Shown: positions 1 to 8,536 of the stretch, piece by piece
Position numbering within the stretch: the stretch's first letter is position 1
Layout of the letters: each line of letters opens with the position of its first letter
Assembly (NCBI RefSeq): GCF_000712975.1
Contig: NZ_JHQL01000001.1
Coordinates: forward strand, 62,001 to 126,000
DNA from: Vreelandella neptunia
Lineage (GTDB): Bacteria > Pseudomonadota > Gammaproteobacteria > Pseudomonadales > Halomonadaceae
Length of the DNA stretch: 64,000 nt
Direction: 5' to 3'
The notes under the pieces: generated by a model
The model's database searches: none
Seen by the model: only the letters and a program-made list of their open reading frames with translations
Told to the model about the DNA's origin: nothing
Program-made: the position numbers and the translations under genes

Positions 1-2
1 TG

Positions 3-278
3 GGGCTGGCTGGCTGGGCGCTTTGGCGAGCCGATCTTTCACCGACTCAGACAACCCACGATGCGGTGATGCTGGTGGGGCTTGTTTACGCGCTTTTTCA
101 TGGTGGCCTAGCGGTTATTTTAACGGTGTTACAAGGCATGCGCGTTGGTTATGGCTACGTGGGTGCGCATGCACCGTTTGAACCTGCCGTAGTGGCACTA
201 CTCTGGCGCTATAACGTGGTCACATTCTGGTTGTTAGTTGGGGCGTTGGCGATACTGCCTCGGATGATAGGAGGGTAA
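3..278 (+). CDS. C-terminal fragment of a cytochrome c oxidase subunit I/III-type membrane protein (partial)
   Basis: The frame is open from the left edge and ends in TAA at 276-278, so the start lies outside the window. The visible 91 or so residues hold two hydrophobic stretches, a histidine-containing helix (ALFHGGLAVILTVLQGMRVG) and a final helix ending ALLWRYNVVTFWLLVG. The WxxxxVVxFWL ending resembles the last helix of subunit III as found in fused subunit I/III oxidases; this is a weak resemblance over a short tail. The stop overlaps the next ATG (TAATG), so the two genes are translationally coupled. The neighbouring copper ATPase agrees with an oxidase locus. It could instead be another polytopic membrane protein. 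Confidence 0.5.
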   Translation, partial: GLAGWALWRADLSPTQTTHDAVMLVGLVYALFHGGLAVILTVLQGMRVGYGYVGAHAPFEPAVVALLWRYNVVTFWLLVGALAILPRMIGG

Positions 279-634
279 TGGTGATGGTACTGACACGACT
301 ACATCTTACTCATCCCATCCACTTAATTATCGGACTAACGCTATGGAGCCTATGGTTTGTGGCGGTTTATAGCGGCCTTTCAGTAGCCTGTGCCGTTGCG
401 CCACCACCACCTGAAGCGGGGGCGCTTACAGGTCTTAATGCCGCGCTAGGTGGTGTTAGTTTCATTACTGCCCTGGGGCTTGTGGCACTTTCCTGGGGTA
501 GTTGCCAAGTGGCGAAGCAGCATGAAGGACGCCAGCGTTTTCATGCCACTGTCTCTGCGTGGCTGTATTTGTTTTCCGCTTTCGGTGTGGTGTTTGCGGG
601 TATGCCGATTATCAGTGTGCCGCCTTGCCTATAA
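278..634 (+). CDS. Small membrane protein of the oxidase locus, function unknown
   Basis: A 118-residue protein with about three or four hydrophobic segments (near residues 14-38, 52-72 and 91-115), so probably an inner-membrane protein. The start overlaps the stop of the preceding oxidase-like gene by one base, which indicates one operon. I recognise no catalytic motif. Short membrane proteins are often found next to cytochrome oxidase genes as assembly or accessory factors, but that role is inferred only from position. A second methionine lies two codons downstream (MVM), so the start could shift slightly. Confidence 0.6.
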   Translation: MVMVLTRLHLTHPIHLIIGLTLWSLWFVAVYSGLSVACAVAPPPPEAGALTGLNAALGGVSFITALGLVALSWGSCQVAKQHEGRQRFHATVSAWLYLFSAFGVVFAGMPIISVPPCL

Positions 635-657
635 GTCATAGCGCCCACGTTAATTCG

Positions 658-2850
658 ATGCCAGAAGACGAAAAAACTTCTAGCCATAACACTCCCCTCT
701 ACACCCTGCATGGTATGTGGTGTACCAGCTGTGCTCTGGCGGTAGAAGGCGCGCTAACACGTCTGCCTGGGGTCATCGACGCTAGCGTTCACTACCCCAC
801 GGCAACTGTGTGGGTGAAAGGTGAGCGAAACTCAGTCGATCTGACGGAGCTTGCGCCGGTAGTCAAACGGTTAGGCTATCGGCTAACTGAATTAGAAGCC
901 GTTGATGATGCCCATGAACGTCTTGAGCAAGAGAGCCGCTACCTTACTTTGCGGTTGTTAGTAGGCGCGGCATTCGGTATGTGGACCATGTTGGCCTCAT
1001 TGCTTATTTATGTGGGAGCGTTACCGAGCGCATCGATAGAGCAAGTGGTGGCCTGGATATCGGGTGCCTTTGCACTGCCCGTAGTGGTGTATTCGGGCTT
1101 GCCGTTTTACCGAGCGGGCTGGCGCACGTTACTTGCCAAACGTCCAGGGATGGATGTGCTGGTTAGCCTTGGCGCGATCGGTGCAGTGAGTGTGTCGATT
1201 GGGTTGTTGTGGCGCGGCTCGGTGGAGGTGTATTTCGATACGGCGGTTATGCTGATAGTGCTGTTGCTTATTGGGCGACTGGTAGAAACGCTGTGCCGCC
1301 ACCGTGGGCTAAAAGCGTTAGATGCACTGGCGTTGCCAGATGCGGCTATAAGCGCTTGGCAAAAGGGTGACTGGGTCTTACTGCCTGTCAATGATGTAGT
1401 CGCGGGTATGCGCGTTAAGCTAGCGCCGGGGGAATTAGTGACGCTAGATGGCATTCTTGATGCTCCCGGATGGATTGATACCGCCTCACTAACCGGTGAA
1501 AGCTTGCCACGTTACTTCAATGCAGGGCAGAGAGTGTACGCTGGCTGTCGTTACCTAGGCGCTATGCCACTGGTAATGCAGGTCACAGCGGGGGCTGGTA
1601 AACGCCGATTGGATCGACTACGTCATGAAATGCGCCGCTATCAAGCCCAAAAAGGTGAACTGCAGAAACTAGCCGACCGTTTTGCCGCCTGGTTAAGTCC
1701 TTTAGCATTAGCGCTCTCGCTAGTGACGTTGATCGGTGCGCTACTCGTTGGGTTGGGGTGGGAGGATGCACTGGTGCGCTCACTCTCAGTGCTCGTGGTG
1801 GCATGTCCCTGTGCCGTTGGGCTGGCGGTGCCTTTGGCTAGTCTTGCAGGTAACGGCCAGGCTATGCAGCAAGGTATTGCACTGCGCGACCCCGCCGCGC
1901 TAGAGATCTTGGCGCGTATTCATTCAGTAGCGCTGGATAAAACCGGAACCTTAACAACGGGGAGCCATGGGGTGCTTCACTGGCAAGTACGCGATGGCAT
2001 TGATAAACACACGTTGCAGCACAAGCTCACCAGCGCCGTTGCTGGGAGCGAACACCCGTTGGCACAAGCATTGGCGCGCTGGTCGGGTGGCGACAATAAC
2101 CAGCGCTCTAAACCATATAAGGTTGATGAATTCCCCGGAGAAGGTCGCCGTGTATGGCTCACAAATCGTCAATATTTGATGGTAGGCAGCGTTCGTTGGC
2201 TGGCGCGACAGCAAGTTGATGTGCCTTCCCAGGCAGCAGATGGCACGCTAGCGTCTGCTTCTCAAGTCATGCTGGCGGATGAGTCAGGCTGGCTAGCGAC
2301 GTTCTATCTGACTGATCAACCCGTAGACGATGCGGAGCAAAGCGTGAAGCGATTGCTCGCGTCAGGTTATCTGGTCGCAATGATCAGCGGTGATCGACAG
2401 GGCGCGGTTAGTTGGCTGGGTAAACGTATTGGGCTTCCAAGTAAAGCGTGCTATGCCCAGCGCTCACCGGAAGCCAAGGCACGGCTATTATGCGGGTTAC
2501 CATCGCCAACACTTTTTGTAGGAGATGGCGTAAACGATACGCTAAGCATGGCGGCAGCAGACGTTAGCATTGCCCCACTGAGTGCCAGCGAAGCTGCTCG
2601 TGAGGGAGCATCCGCCCAGTTAATGTCGCCAGGGGTCGGAGGGGTAGTAAAACTGCTCAACATCGCCAAGCGTACGCGGCGCGTTATGGAGCAAAATCTT
2701 TTCTTTTCAGCTCTTTATAACACCTTGGCACTTGGCGTGGTGGTGGTTATAGCTATTCCGCCATTAATAGCAGTACTCGCCATGGCCATAAGTTCGCTCA
2801 GCGTGACGCTTAACGCCGCACGATTAGCATGGTCAGAGCTGGAACAATGA
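658..2850 (+). CDS. Copper-type P1B ATPase (heavy-metal translocating)
   Basis: A 730-residue P1B-type ATPase. From the chosen ATG it has one N-terminal metal-binding domain with GMWCTSCA (Cys22 and Cys25), then transmembrane helices. The actuator TGES is at 279-282, the membrane CPC metal site at 383-385 and the phosphorylated DKTGT at Asp427. An HP motif (SEHPLAQAL) and the hinge GDGVND follow. CPC plus CxxC indicates Cu(I) transport across the inner membrane. The oxidase genes directly upstream suggest the CcoI/FixI/CtpA role, supplying copper for oxidase assembly rather than detoxification; this is inference. The frame is open back to 559, but the ATG at 658 avoids overlap with the upstream gene and gives a normal N-terminus. 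The ribosome site before it is weak. Confidence 0.9.
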   Translation: MPEDEKTSSHNTPLYTLHGMWCTSCALAVEGALTRLPGVIDASVHYPTATVWVKGERNSVDLTELAPVVKRLGYRLTELEAVDDAHERLEQESRYLTLRLLVGAAFGMWTMLASLLIYVGALPSASIEQVVAWISGAFALPVVVYSGLPFYRAGWRTLLAKRPGMDVLVSLGAIGAVSVSIGLLWRGSVEVYFDTAVMLIVLLLIGRLVETLCRHRGLKALDALALPDAAISAWQKGDWVLLPVNDVVAGMRVKLAPGELVTLDGILDAPGWIDTASLTGESLPRYFNAGQRVYAGCRYLGAMPLVMQVTAGAGKRRLDRLRHEMRRYQAQKGELQKLADRFAAWLSPLALALSLVTLIGALLVGLGWEDALVRSLSVLVVACPCAVGLAVPLASLAGNGQAMQQGIALRDPAALEILARIHSVALDKTGTLTTGSHGVLHWQVRDGIDKHTLQHKLTSAVAGSEHPLAQALARWSGGDNNQRSKPYKVDEFPGEGRRVWLTNRQYLMVGSVRWLARQQVDVPSQAADGTLASASQVMLADESGWLATFYLTDQPVDDAEQSVKRLLASGYLVAMISGDRQGAVSWLGKRIGLPSKACYAQRSPEAKARLLCGLPSPTLFVGDGVNDTLSMAAADVSIAPLSASEAAREGASAQLMSPGVGGVVKLLNIAKRTRRVMEQNLFFSALYNTLALGVVVVIAIPPLIAVLAMAISSLSVTLNAARLAWSELEQ

Positions 2851-2858
2851 ATCAGTGT

Positions 2859-3155
2859 TTAAGCGTAACCAAGAGACTGCTTTAGCCGTTCCGCATGAGT
2901 AGCAACCCAGCGAGGATCTATCGCCCCCCAGTCCCGTATCTGATAGTGGCCAATATTATGGCGCTGACCTTCGCCTTTCTCGAATACGCACTCGATATCC
3001 AGCTCCGCAAGTGAGCTGATAGTGTCCTGCGCAGTACGACGAGGCATACCGGTGGCTTCGATTAACGCTGGTACGTTTGCGACGCCTTGCTCAATTAAAT
3101 GCGCCACATACAAGCGGCGGTAGAAGCTTGATTTGGTCTTGCTAAGCGAGGTCAT
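2859..3155 (-). CDS. Small winged helix-turn-helix protein
   Basis: A 98-residue basic protein. Residues 20-60 contain a helix-turn-helix-like stretch (VPALIEATGMPRRTAQDTISSL) followed by a wing-like segment (VFEKGEGQRHNIGHY), as in small winged-helix DNA-binding proteins. An AAAGGAAA ribosome site precedes the ATG. It lies 43 bp downstream of the radical SAM gene on the same strand, so the two are probably co-transcribed. Its target is unknown. It converges on the copper ATPase with only 8 bp between the stops. Confidence 0.7.
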   Translation of the reverse strand: MTSLSKTKSSFYRRLYVAHLIEQGVANVPALIEATGMPRRTAQDTISSLAELDIECVFEKGEGQRHNIGHYQIRDWGAIDPRWVATHAERLKQSLGYA

Positions 3156-3198
3156 TGGGTTTCCTTTTGCGGGAAGCTGCTAGATCAAGAGGCTTAGC

Positions 3199-4275
3199 TT
3201 AAATGAATAAATCCCCTTGCGCCCGTGGTGGACGAAAGTCGCGGGTGTTCAGACCCTGTTCGGTGCGTGGCTGCATGTTCCACTGGCGGCTGGCGCGATG
3301 AAAGCGCTGGGCGATCAAGTCAGCAAATACACCTTCGCCACGAAAGCGTGTGCCAAATTGCGCATCATAATTTTTGCCGCTTCGGCATTGGCGAATTAGG
3401 CTCATTACCTTAGCGGCTCGCTCGGGATAGTGGGCTTGTAGCCATGCTTCAAACATCGGTGCGACTTCATGGGGCAGGCGCAGCAGCATCCACGTTGCGG
3501 TGCGCGCGCCAGCCCGGCTGGCCGCTTCTAGAATGCGCTCAATTTCGTGATCAGTAAGGCCAGGAATAATCGGTGAGACCAACGTACCCACTGGAATACC
3601 TGCGGTGTTGAGCTCGCGAATCACTTTTAAGCGCGCTTGAGGTGAGGCCGCACGGGGTTCCAAGGTACGCTTTAGGTTGGCATCCAGGCTTGTCAGGCTA
3701 ACAAACACCCGCACTAACCGGTGCTCGGCCATCTCTGCGAGCAGGTCTAAATCCCGCAGTATTAGTGTACTTTTTGTGACTAGGGTGACCGGATGCCTGC
3801 ATGCCAGTAGTAATTCTAGTAAACGACGAGTTGTTTGGTATTTCGCTTCCAACGGCTGATAGCAGTCGGTGTTGCCGGAAAGGTTGATAGGGCGGCATAC
3901 ATAATGAGGGTGGCTAAGCTCGTCTGTTAAGTGCTCAACTAATCCTGTGCGGGCGATCAACCTGGTTTCAAAGTCCAGCCCCGGTGATAAATCCCAATAA
4001 GCGTGGGGAGGGCGAGCGTAGCAGTAAATGCAGCCATGCTCGCAGCCGCGATATGGATTGAGTGAGCGGTCAAAGGGTAAATCCGGTGAACGGTTCCATG
4101 AAAGCGCACTCTTGCTGGCCTCCTCGCGTACCTCTGTTGCAAGTGAAGCAGTGGCCTCCTCATGCCACCAGCCATCATCCTCTACCACGCTGCAAGTTGG
4201 TGCGAAACGGTTATGTGGGTCGTAGGTCGCACCGCGCCCTTTGTACACGGTAGCGCTAGAAGGGGAAGAAGCCAT
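3199..4275 (-). CDS. PA0069-family radical SAM protein
   Basis: A roughly 358-residue radical SAM enzyme. The [4Fe-4S] motif CEHGCIYCYARP (CxxxCxxC) lies about 80 residues in and is followed by SPL-like segments (SGNTDCYQPLE and a conserved VTKSTLILRDLDLL stretch). The family is related to spore photoproduct lyase by fold and is named after Pseudomonas PA0069. The reaction is not established. I place the start at ATG 4275 because AGAGGTGG sits 7-9 bp before it; a GTG at 4293 would use that site as coding sequence. I recall PA0069 as a member of the P. aeruginosa LexA regulon. The palindrome at 4306-4343, which carries LexA-like half-sites, is therefore notable. Confidence 0.85.
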   Translation of the reverse strand: MASSPSSATVYKGRGATYDPHNRFAPTCSVVEDDGWWHEEATASLATEVREEASKSALSWNRSPDLPFDRSLNPYRGCEHGCIYCYARPPHAYWDLSPGLDFETRLIARTGLVEHLTDELSHPHYVCRPINLSGNTDCYQPLEAKYQTTRRLLELLLACRHPVTLVTKSTLILRDLDLLAEMAEHRLVRVFVSLTSLDANLKRTLEPRAASPQARLKVIRELNTAGIPVGTLVSPIIPGLTDHEIERILEAASRAGARTATWMLLRLPHEVAPMFEAWLQAHYPERAAKVMSLIRQCRSGKNYDAQFGTRFRGEGVFADLIAQRFHRASRQWNMQPRTEQGLNTRDFRPPRAQGDLFI

Positions 4276-4305
4276 TAGTTGCCACCTCTGCACGGTCGAT
4301 AATTA

Positions 4306-4343
4306 CCATATACTGTATATATGGCTATATATACAGTATATGG
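4306..4343. promoter_or_regulatory. 38-bp near-perfect palindrome, probable operator for the radical SAM gene
   Basis: Two 19-bp arms match as inverted repeats except for one base pair next to the centre (positions 4323/4326). Each arm is itself a near palindrome: CCATATA, then CTGTA (left) or TACAG (right), then TATATGG; the right arm begins CTATATA. The outer half-sites CTGTATAT and ATATACAG are LexA-like, but CTG and CAG are 18 bp apart, not the usual 10. It fills most of the 77-bp gap upstream of the radical SAM start. No T-tract follows, so it is not a normal terminator. Confidence 0.6.
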
Positions 4344-4352
4344 CGTTTGACG

Positions 4353-5990
4353 CTATGTGCAAGGTATGGCTTGGTGAGTTAACGAAGCCAGCCGAACGCG
4401 TGACTGGGTATTTTCATCGCTGGCGTTGAGTTTAAACCTAAGTACAACCTCGGTTAACCGCTCAGCTTCATGTTCTAAATGAGTCGCAGAAGTGCTGGCT
4501 TGCTCCACCATGGCAGCATTCTGCTGAGTCGTTTGTTCCATTTCACCAACAGCACTATTAACTTCGTTGATGCCGATACGTTGCTCCTCGCTAGCCACCG
4601 CGATCTCATCCATTAGGGTAGTAACACGCTTAACGGATTCCATAATGGCGACCATGGACTCACTGGCTAGATCCGCTTGTTGCGTGCCTGTTTCTATCTG
4701 GCTTACTGACGTTGCAATCAATTGACGGATATCCGCCGCGGCATCAGCGCTGCGTGTTGCCAGCAGGCGAACTTCACTGGCTACCACGGCAAAACCCCGA
4801 CCATGTTCACCTGCTCGGGCTGCTTCAACGGATGCATTGAGCGCCAAAATATTGGTCTGAAAAGCGATAGAGTCAATTAGGCCAATTATGTCGGTAATCT
4901 GTTGCGAGCTATGACGTATCTCATGCATTTTACTAACCACATGAGTCACCACATCACCACCTTGCTGTGCATTATGCGCAGCTTCTTGAGCAACACGGTT
5001 AGCTTGGGCTGCGTTGTCACTGTTGCGTTCCATGGTGGCCGTCATTTCTTCAATGCTGGAGGCAGTTTGTGTTAATGAAGCCGACTGACGCTCGGTTCGC
5101 GAGGCGAGATCTTGGTTGCCTAACGCAATTTCCCGCGCACTGGCAAAGACCTCTTCACTGCTATGGCGCACGGTTGCCACCGTTTCCAACAGGTCTTTTT
5201 GCATGTTGCGTAGCGAGTTGAAGAGAATGCCGATTTCATTTCGTCCATGCACTTCAATTTCTCTAGAAAGATCGCCTTTAGCAATATGTTGAAAATGCTC
5301 GTTGATACGCTGCATTGGGCGAATTAAGTTGACGCTTACGCCCCAGTAGACAATGGCGGTAATGATTAATGCGATGATGAATACAGTAACGATAGTTGAA
5401 TTAGCTAAGTTCACCACTGAAGAGAAGTTATCCAAACGTTTATTACCTTCTTCTTCTACGGTATGAAAAAAATTGACGGCGTCTTTATAAAAGGTGGCAT
5501 AGGCATCATGGGTACCATTGCGCAAGCGTTGATAGCTAGTAGTGTCCCCTTGGTAAAGCGAGCCAAGTTGAGGAAGTAGCTGGTTGCTCATCATGTTATT
5601 GAAGCTACTATCTATTTCACGAATGAAGTGCTCATGAGAAGGGTTGAACGATAAAGAAAGAAATTCAGCGAACACATTGCCTGCGTTTTCAAGCAGGTTG
5701 CGTATTTCGTCAGCTTGTTGACGTCTCTCCACTGTCGACAGAGAGGAGGGGGCTTCGAGTAACTCTTCGTACAAACGGCCCATTTGTAAACGTACATTTT
5801 GTATCGACGAATTGGTTCTGTTAAGTGTCGATTGTTGGTTGACATTGACGTTGGTAAATTGCTCGATACTTTCCTGGCTATGATTGACCGCGTAGAGGCC
5901 AGTGCCACTAAGCAGTAACAGTAGTATTAAAAATGAGCATAAAACAAGTGACCAGCTCATTCTCATTGTCAGATTGTTTAAGCGATGCAT
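4353..5990 (-). CDS. Methyl-accepting chemotaxis protein
   Basis: A 545-residue transmembrane chemoreceptor. TM1 is at about residues 12-35. A helical periplasmic ligand-binding region of about 160 residues follows (four-helix-bundle type), then TM2 at about 197-220. A HAMP domain leads into a long cytoplasmic signalling domain. The highly conserved hairpin tip is visible ([20 protein letters not shown]) with [12 protein letters not shown] after it. There is no C-terminal NWETF-type pentapeptide, so adaptation enzymes probably dock elsewhere. AGGA six bases before ATG 5990 supports the start. The ligand is unknown. The next gene on this strand upstream is a urate/xanthine-type permease, which allows but does not prove a purine-sensing role. 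Confidence 0.93.
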   Translation of the reverse strand: MHRLNNLTMRMSWSLVLCSFLILLLLLSGTGLYAVNHSQESIEQFTNVNVNQQSTLNRTNSSIQNVRLQMGRLYEELLEAPSSLSTVERRQQADEIRNLLENAGNVFAEFLSLSFNPSHEHFIREIDSSFNNMMSNQLLPQLGSLYQGDTTSYQRLRNGTHDAYATFYKDAVNFFHTVEEEGNKRLDNFSSVVNLANSTIVTVFIIALIITAIVYWGVSVNLIRPMQRINEHFQHIAKGDLSREIEVHGRNEIGILFNSLRNMQKDLLETVATVRHSSEEVFASAREIALGNQDLASRTERQSASLTQTASSIEEMTATMERNSDNAAQANRVAQEAAHNAQQGGDVVTHVVSKMHEIRHSSQQITDIIGLIDSIAFQTNILALNASVEAARAGEHGRGFAVVASEVRLLATRSADAAADIRQLIATSVSQIETGTQQADLASESMVAIMESVKRVTTLMDEIAVASEEQRIGINEVNSAVGEMEQTTQQNAAMVEQASTSATHLEHEAERLTEVVLRFKLNASDENTQSRVRLASLTHQAIPCT

Positions 5991-6028
5991 GTGTCATCCT
6001 GTTCGCATGTTTATCAAGTGCCGTGATA

Positions 6029-6060
6029 AAAAAATAGAACTGCCGGGCTAGCGGCAGTTC
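6029..6060 (-). terminator. Rho-independent terminator of the permease gene
   Basis: GAACTGCCG and CGGCAGTTC form a 9-bp perfect stem with a 6-base loop. On the minus strand it is followed by a TATTTTTTT tract. It lies 67 bp past the permease stop and separates that gene from the chemoreceptor. Confidence 0.85.
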
Positions 6061-6126
6061 CAAAACGTCGAACCTACGTTGATTTAATACTGTTAAAGAT
6101 TGGCGATGTTGCTGATTAGCACATTA

Positions 6127-7581
6127 TTAGTCAGCATGAACGCTGCGTTGGCTAAGGTTATCACTCTGGTTATTGGCTTCTTCCTTCGTGTCTTTATCTT
6201 CGTTAGCAATCTTTTCTCTTTCTTTTGCCTCATCTGAAAGAGATTTTTTGGGTAGGACGATATTCAGCGTGAAAGCTGTAATGGCAGCCACAACGATGGG
6301 GGCACCACCAATCAAGTCTCTTAATACCGCAGGAAACTGCTCAATTGCCGTTGGTTCAGCAGCGATTCCTAAGCTTAGTGCTAGGGAAAGGCCAACAATG
6401 GTCATGTTACGTGCAGACATCTCATCTTTAACCAGCAATTGGATGCCGGTCATGGTGATCATGCCAAACACGGTAATTGTTGCACCACCTAGAACGGGGT
6501 AAGGAATCGTCGTGATCATCGCGCCGAATTTCGGACTAAGGCCCGCTAAAATCATAAAGATACCTGCCAGCGCTAGTACGTACCGGCTAATTACCTTGGT
6601 CATGGCTACGATGCCAACATTCTGGCTGAACGTTGAGGTGGGCAGGGCACCGAAGAAAGAGCTAATGGTAGTGGTTAAACCATTGCCGAGTAGGCCGCCG
6701 GTAAGCTCTTTTGTTTTTAGCTCACGGTTCATGCCGCCAACGGTCGTGGCAGATAAATCACCAATGGTCTGAACAGAATTGATAATACAAATGACGACCA
6801 TCGAAGCAATAGCTGCTGCGTGAAACTCCATTTCAAATGGCATTACTTTGGGAACGGCTATCCAGGATGCATTGGCTACGTTGTCGAAACTAACCAAACC
6901 CAGCGATAGGGAAAGTAAATAGCCCACCACAATGCCCACAATAATGGCTGAGAGCTTAATCACCCCTTTACCAAACTGAGCGGCAATCAAAACAGTGAGC
7001 AGCGTAACCACCGCGACGATCCAATTAATGGGGTCACCAAAATTGGCAGCATTGACGTTTCCACTGCCCGCCATATAGCGAATAGCGATGTCATATAGCG
7101 ATAGACCGATTACCAATACCACTGTTCCTGCCACGACAGGGGGGAACAGGTGGCGAATATATTGGATGAAGTAGCCCACCACGACCATGGTCATACCGCC
7201 AATCAACTGGGCGCCAAGTATTCCTTCAATCCCATATTGAGCGCCAACCGCCACAAGTGTCGGCACGTAGGCAAAGCCGACACCAAAGATAGCAGGTAAG
7301 CGCGCACCGAATTTCCACACACCGTATAGATGGAATACGGTGCAGACACCGGATGCCAGCACTGCTATCTGGATAAGCAGGAGCTTTTCTTCGACGCTCG
7401 CGCCAACGACTCCGGCAACGATAATAGGCGGTGTTATCACGCCAGCAATCATGGCCAGCAGGTGCTGTAGAGAAAGCGGTAGCACCTTTAGAAATTTAGG
7501 TTTTCCATAAAAATCAAAGAGGGAGGTGCTCTTTCCATCTATTCGCGCTCGCTCTTCCGACGAGGCAATTGCGTCACTCAT
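6127..7581 (-). CDS. NCS2-family purine (xanthine/urate) permease
   Basis: A 484-residue polytopic protein of the nucleobase:cation symporter-2 family with about 12-14 hydrophobic segments. It carries the family hallmark QNVG motif (TFSQNVGIVAMTKVISRYV). A charged, Lys/Glu-rich C-terminal tail of about 45 residues is cytoplasmic. Divergent hiuH and puuD and the nearby uraD favour urate or xanthine as substrate (UacT/XanQ-type) rather than uracil. GGAG eight bases before the ATG supports the start. Two copies of the GTATAC-type motif lie in its leader (7601-7610, 7646-7655), which suggests shared control with the catabolic genes. Confidence 0.88.
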   Translation of the reverse strand: MSDAIASSEERARIDGKSTSLFDFYGKPKFLKVLPLSLQHLLAMIAGVITPPIIVAGVVGASVEEKLLLIQIAVLASGVCTVFHLYGVWKFGARLPAIFGVGFAYVPTLVAVGAQYGIEGILGAQLIGGMTMVVVGYFIQYIRHLFPPVVAGTVVLVIGLSLYDIAIRYMAGSGNVNAANFGDPINWIVAVVTLLTVLIAAQFGKGVIKLSAIIVGIVVGYLLSLSLGLVSFDNVANASWIAVPKVMPFEMEFHAAAIASMVVICIINSVQTIGDLSATTVGGMNRELKTKELTGGLLGNGLTTTISSFFGALPTSTFSQNVGIVAMTKVISRYVLALAGIFMILAGLSPKFGAMITTIPYPVLGGATITVFGMITMTGIQLLVKDEMSARNMTIVGLSLALSLGIAAEPTAIEQFPAVLRDLIGGAPIVVAAITAFTLNIVLPKKSLSDEAKEREKIANEDKDTKEEANNQSDNLSQRSVHAD

Positions 7582-7799
7582 AAGGGACTCTCCATTGTTG
7601 TTGTATTCAATGATTTAAAATTATTGTTCATTTTTGAAGTTAATACTGTACACAAAAAAACTGCTGAAAATAAATAATTTCGCCCTGTTTATGCTCATCT
7701 ATTTGGCTAATAGCGATTCTTGATAGGGCAAATAGCATGATGATTTCTCTGCTACGCTCATCAGTATTGTTATTTAAGTTTTTGATTTTTAAATTTTTT

Positions 7800-7865
7800 C
7801 AGGTTTCTCTTTCCAGGGGACTCCTATGTTTGCATGCCTGATTGTCGCCTAGGAAAGAAAACCTG
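7800..7865. other. Long imperfect hairpin in the hiuH upstream region
   Basis: The arm 7800-7814 (CAGGTTTCTCTTTCC) pairs with 7852-7865 (GGAAAGAAAACCTG) with one bulged base, enclosing 37 bases. No T-tract follows on either strand, so it is not a standard terminator. It could be a leader RNA structure of hiuH, about 230 bases upstream of its start, or simply a DNA inverted repeat. I cannot match it to a known riboswitch. Confidence 0.4.
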
Positions 7866-7878
7866 AGCAGCTGAGGTG

Positions 7879-7896
7879 GCGTCAAAATTTTGGCGC
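7879..7896. promoter_or_regulatory. 18-bp palindrome, possible operator
   Basis: GCGTCAAAATTTTGGCGC is symmetric except for one base pair (T/G) and lies between the long hairpin and the GTATAC motif upstream of hiuH. It may be a protein-binding site; the protein is unknown. Confidence 0.35.
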
Positions 7897-7927
7897 TGGA
7901 CAGGGTGAACAACGCTTCCTGATAAAA

Positions 7928-7937
7928 ATGTATACAA
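7928..7937. promoter_or_regulatory. GTATAC-type operator upstream of hiuH
   Basis: ATGTATACAA matches the TTGTATACAA element before uraD at nine of ten bases. It lies 159 bp before the hiuH start. Related copies precede the permease and gcl. Confidence 0.5.
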
Positions 7938-8096
7938 AAATTCTTTGAAATGTGTCGATTTTTTATATAAAAATGTAGTCATAAGACTCTGGGCTATGCC
8001 AAGTCTTACCCGCTGTTGAGCTGCTTATTATTAGTAAGGCATTGGGAAAAGCAGGGTAATAGCCCTAATTACATTAATAAAATATCGGAGAAAACA

Positions 8097-8459
8097 ATGG
8101 GTTACGTGACAACTCATGTGTTAGACACTGCGCAAGGCTGCCCAGGCGAGGGAGTTAAAATTGATCTGTACCGTGTCGTTAACGGTGAACGCAGCTTCCT
8201 TAAAACGGTAATCACCAATGATGATGGCCGCTGTGACCATCCCCTATTAGATGGCGCTGAGCTACAAGAAGGGGAGTACGAGTTGGAATTTCATGCGGGC
8301 GATTACTTCGCCAGTCGGGCTGGCCGCGTTGCGAATGATAACGAGCCTGCCTTTTTAAATGTGATACCGCTTCGCTTCGGGGTCAATGACGCCACACAGC
8401 ACTATCACGTGCCACTGTTGCTATCGCCCTATGCCTACTCAACGTATCGCGGCAGCTAA
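8097..8459 (+). CDS. hiuH: 5-hydroxyisourate hydrolase (transthyretin-like)
   Basis: A 120-residue transthyretin-related protein that hydrolyses 5-hydroxyisourate to OHCU, the step after urate oxidation. It shows the N-terminal THVLDTAQGCPGEGV block with the conserved histidine, and the C-terminal signature YSTYRGS that separates HIUases from transthyretin. The frame is open back to 8016. ATG 8097 is chosen because CGGAG lies six bases upstream and the family N-terminus starts here. It is followed after 77 bp by puuD, so it probably heads the urate-oxidation operon. The enzyme is normally a cytoplasmic tetramer; no signal peptide is seen. Confidence 0.95.
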   Translation: MGYVTTHVLDTAQGCPGEGVKIDLYRVVNGERSFLKTVITNDDGRCDHPLLDGAELQEGEYELEFHAGDYFASRAGRVANDNEPAFLNVIPLRFGVNDATQHYHVPLLLSPYAYSTYRGS

Positions 8460-8536
8460 AGAGTCTTGATAAATAGCCCTGATAAACAAACTAACGCTGC
8501 CGACTAACAACAAACAAATGAGGCGAGGAAGCCGAC

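Larger units (their letters stand above)
7582..8096. promoter_or_regulatory. 515-bp divergent control region between the permease and hiuH
   Basis: No gene is seen here. The region is AT-rich and holds TTGTATTCAA (7601-7610) and CTGTACACAA (7646-7655) near the permease side. It also holds ATGTATACAA (7928-7937) near the hiuH side, a long hairpin (7800-7865) and a GC-flanked palindrome (7879-7896). A possible weak hiuH promoter is TTGAAA at 7945-7950 with TATAAA 15 bp downstream; the spacing is short. The motif similarity points to co-regulation of both sides. Confidence 0.55.

Noticed and set aside
4306..4343. Canonical LexA (SOS) box
   Set aside because: Half-sites are LexA-like but CTG and CAG are 18 bp apart instead of 10, so I list it as an unexplained palindrome rather than as a LexA site.
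7800..7865. Known xanthine/urate or guanidine riboswitch
   Set aside because: I could not match conserved loop nucleotides of any riboswitch class I know, and the hairpin is far from the start codon; only a covariance search could decide.
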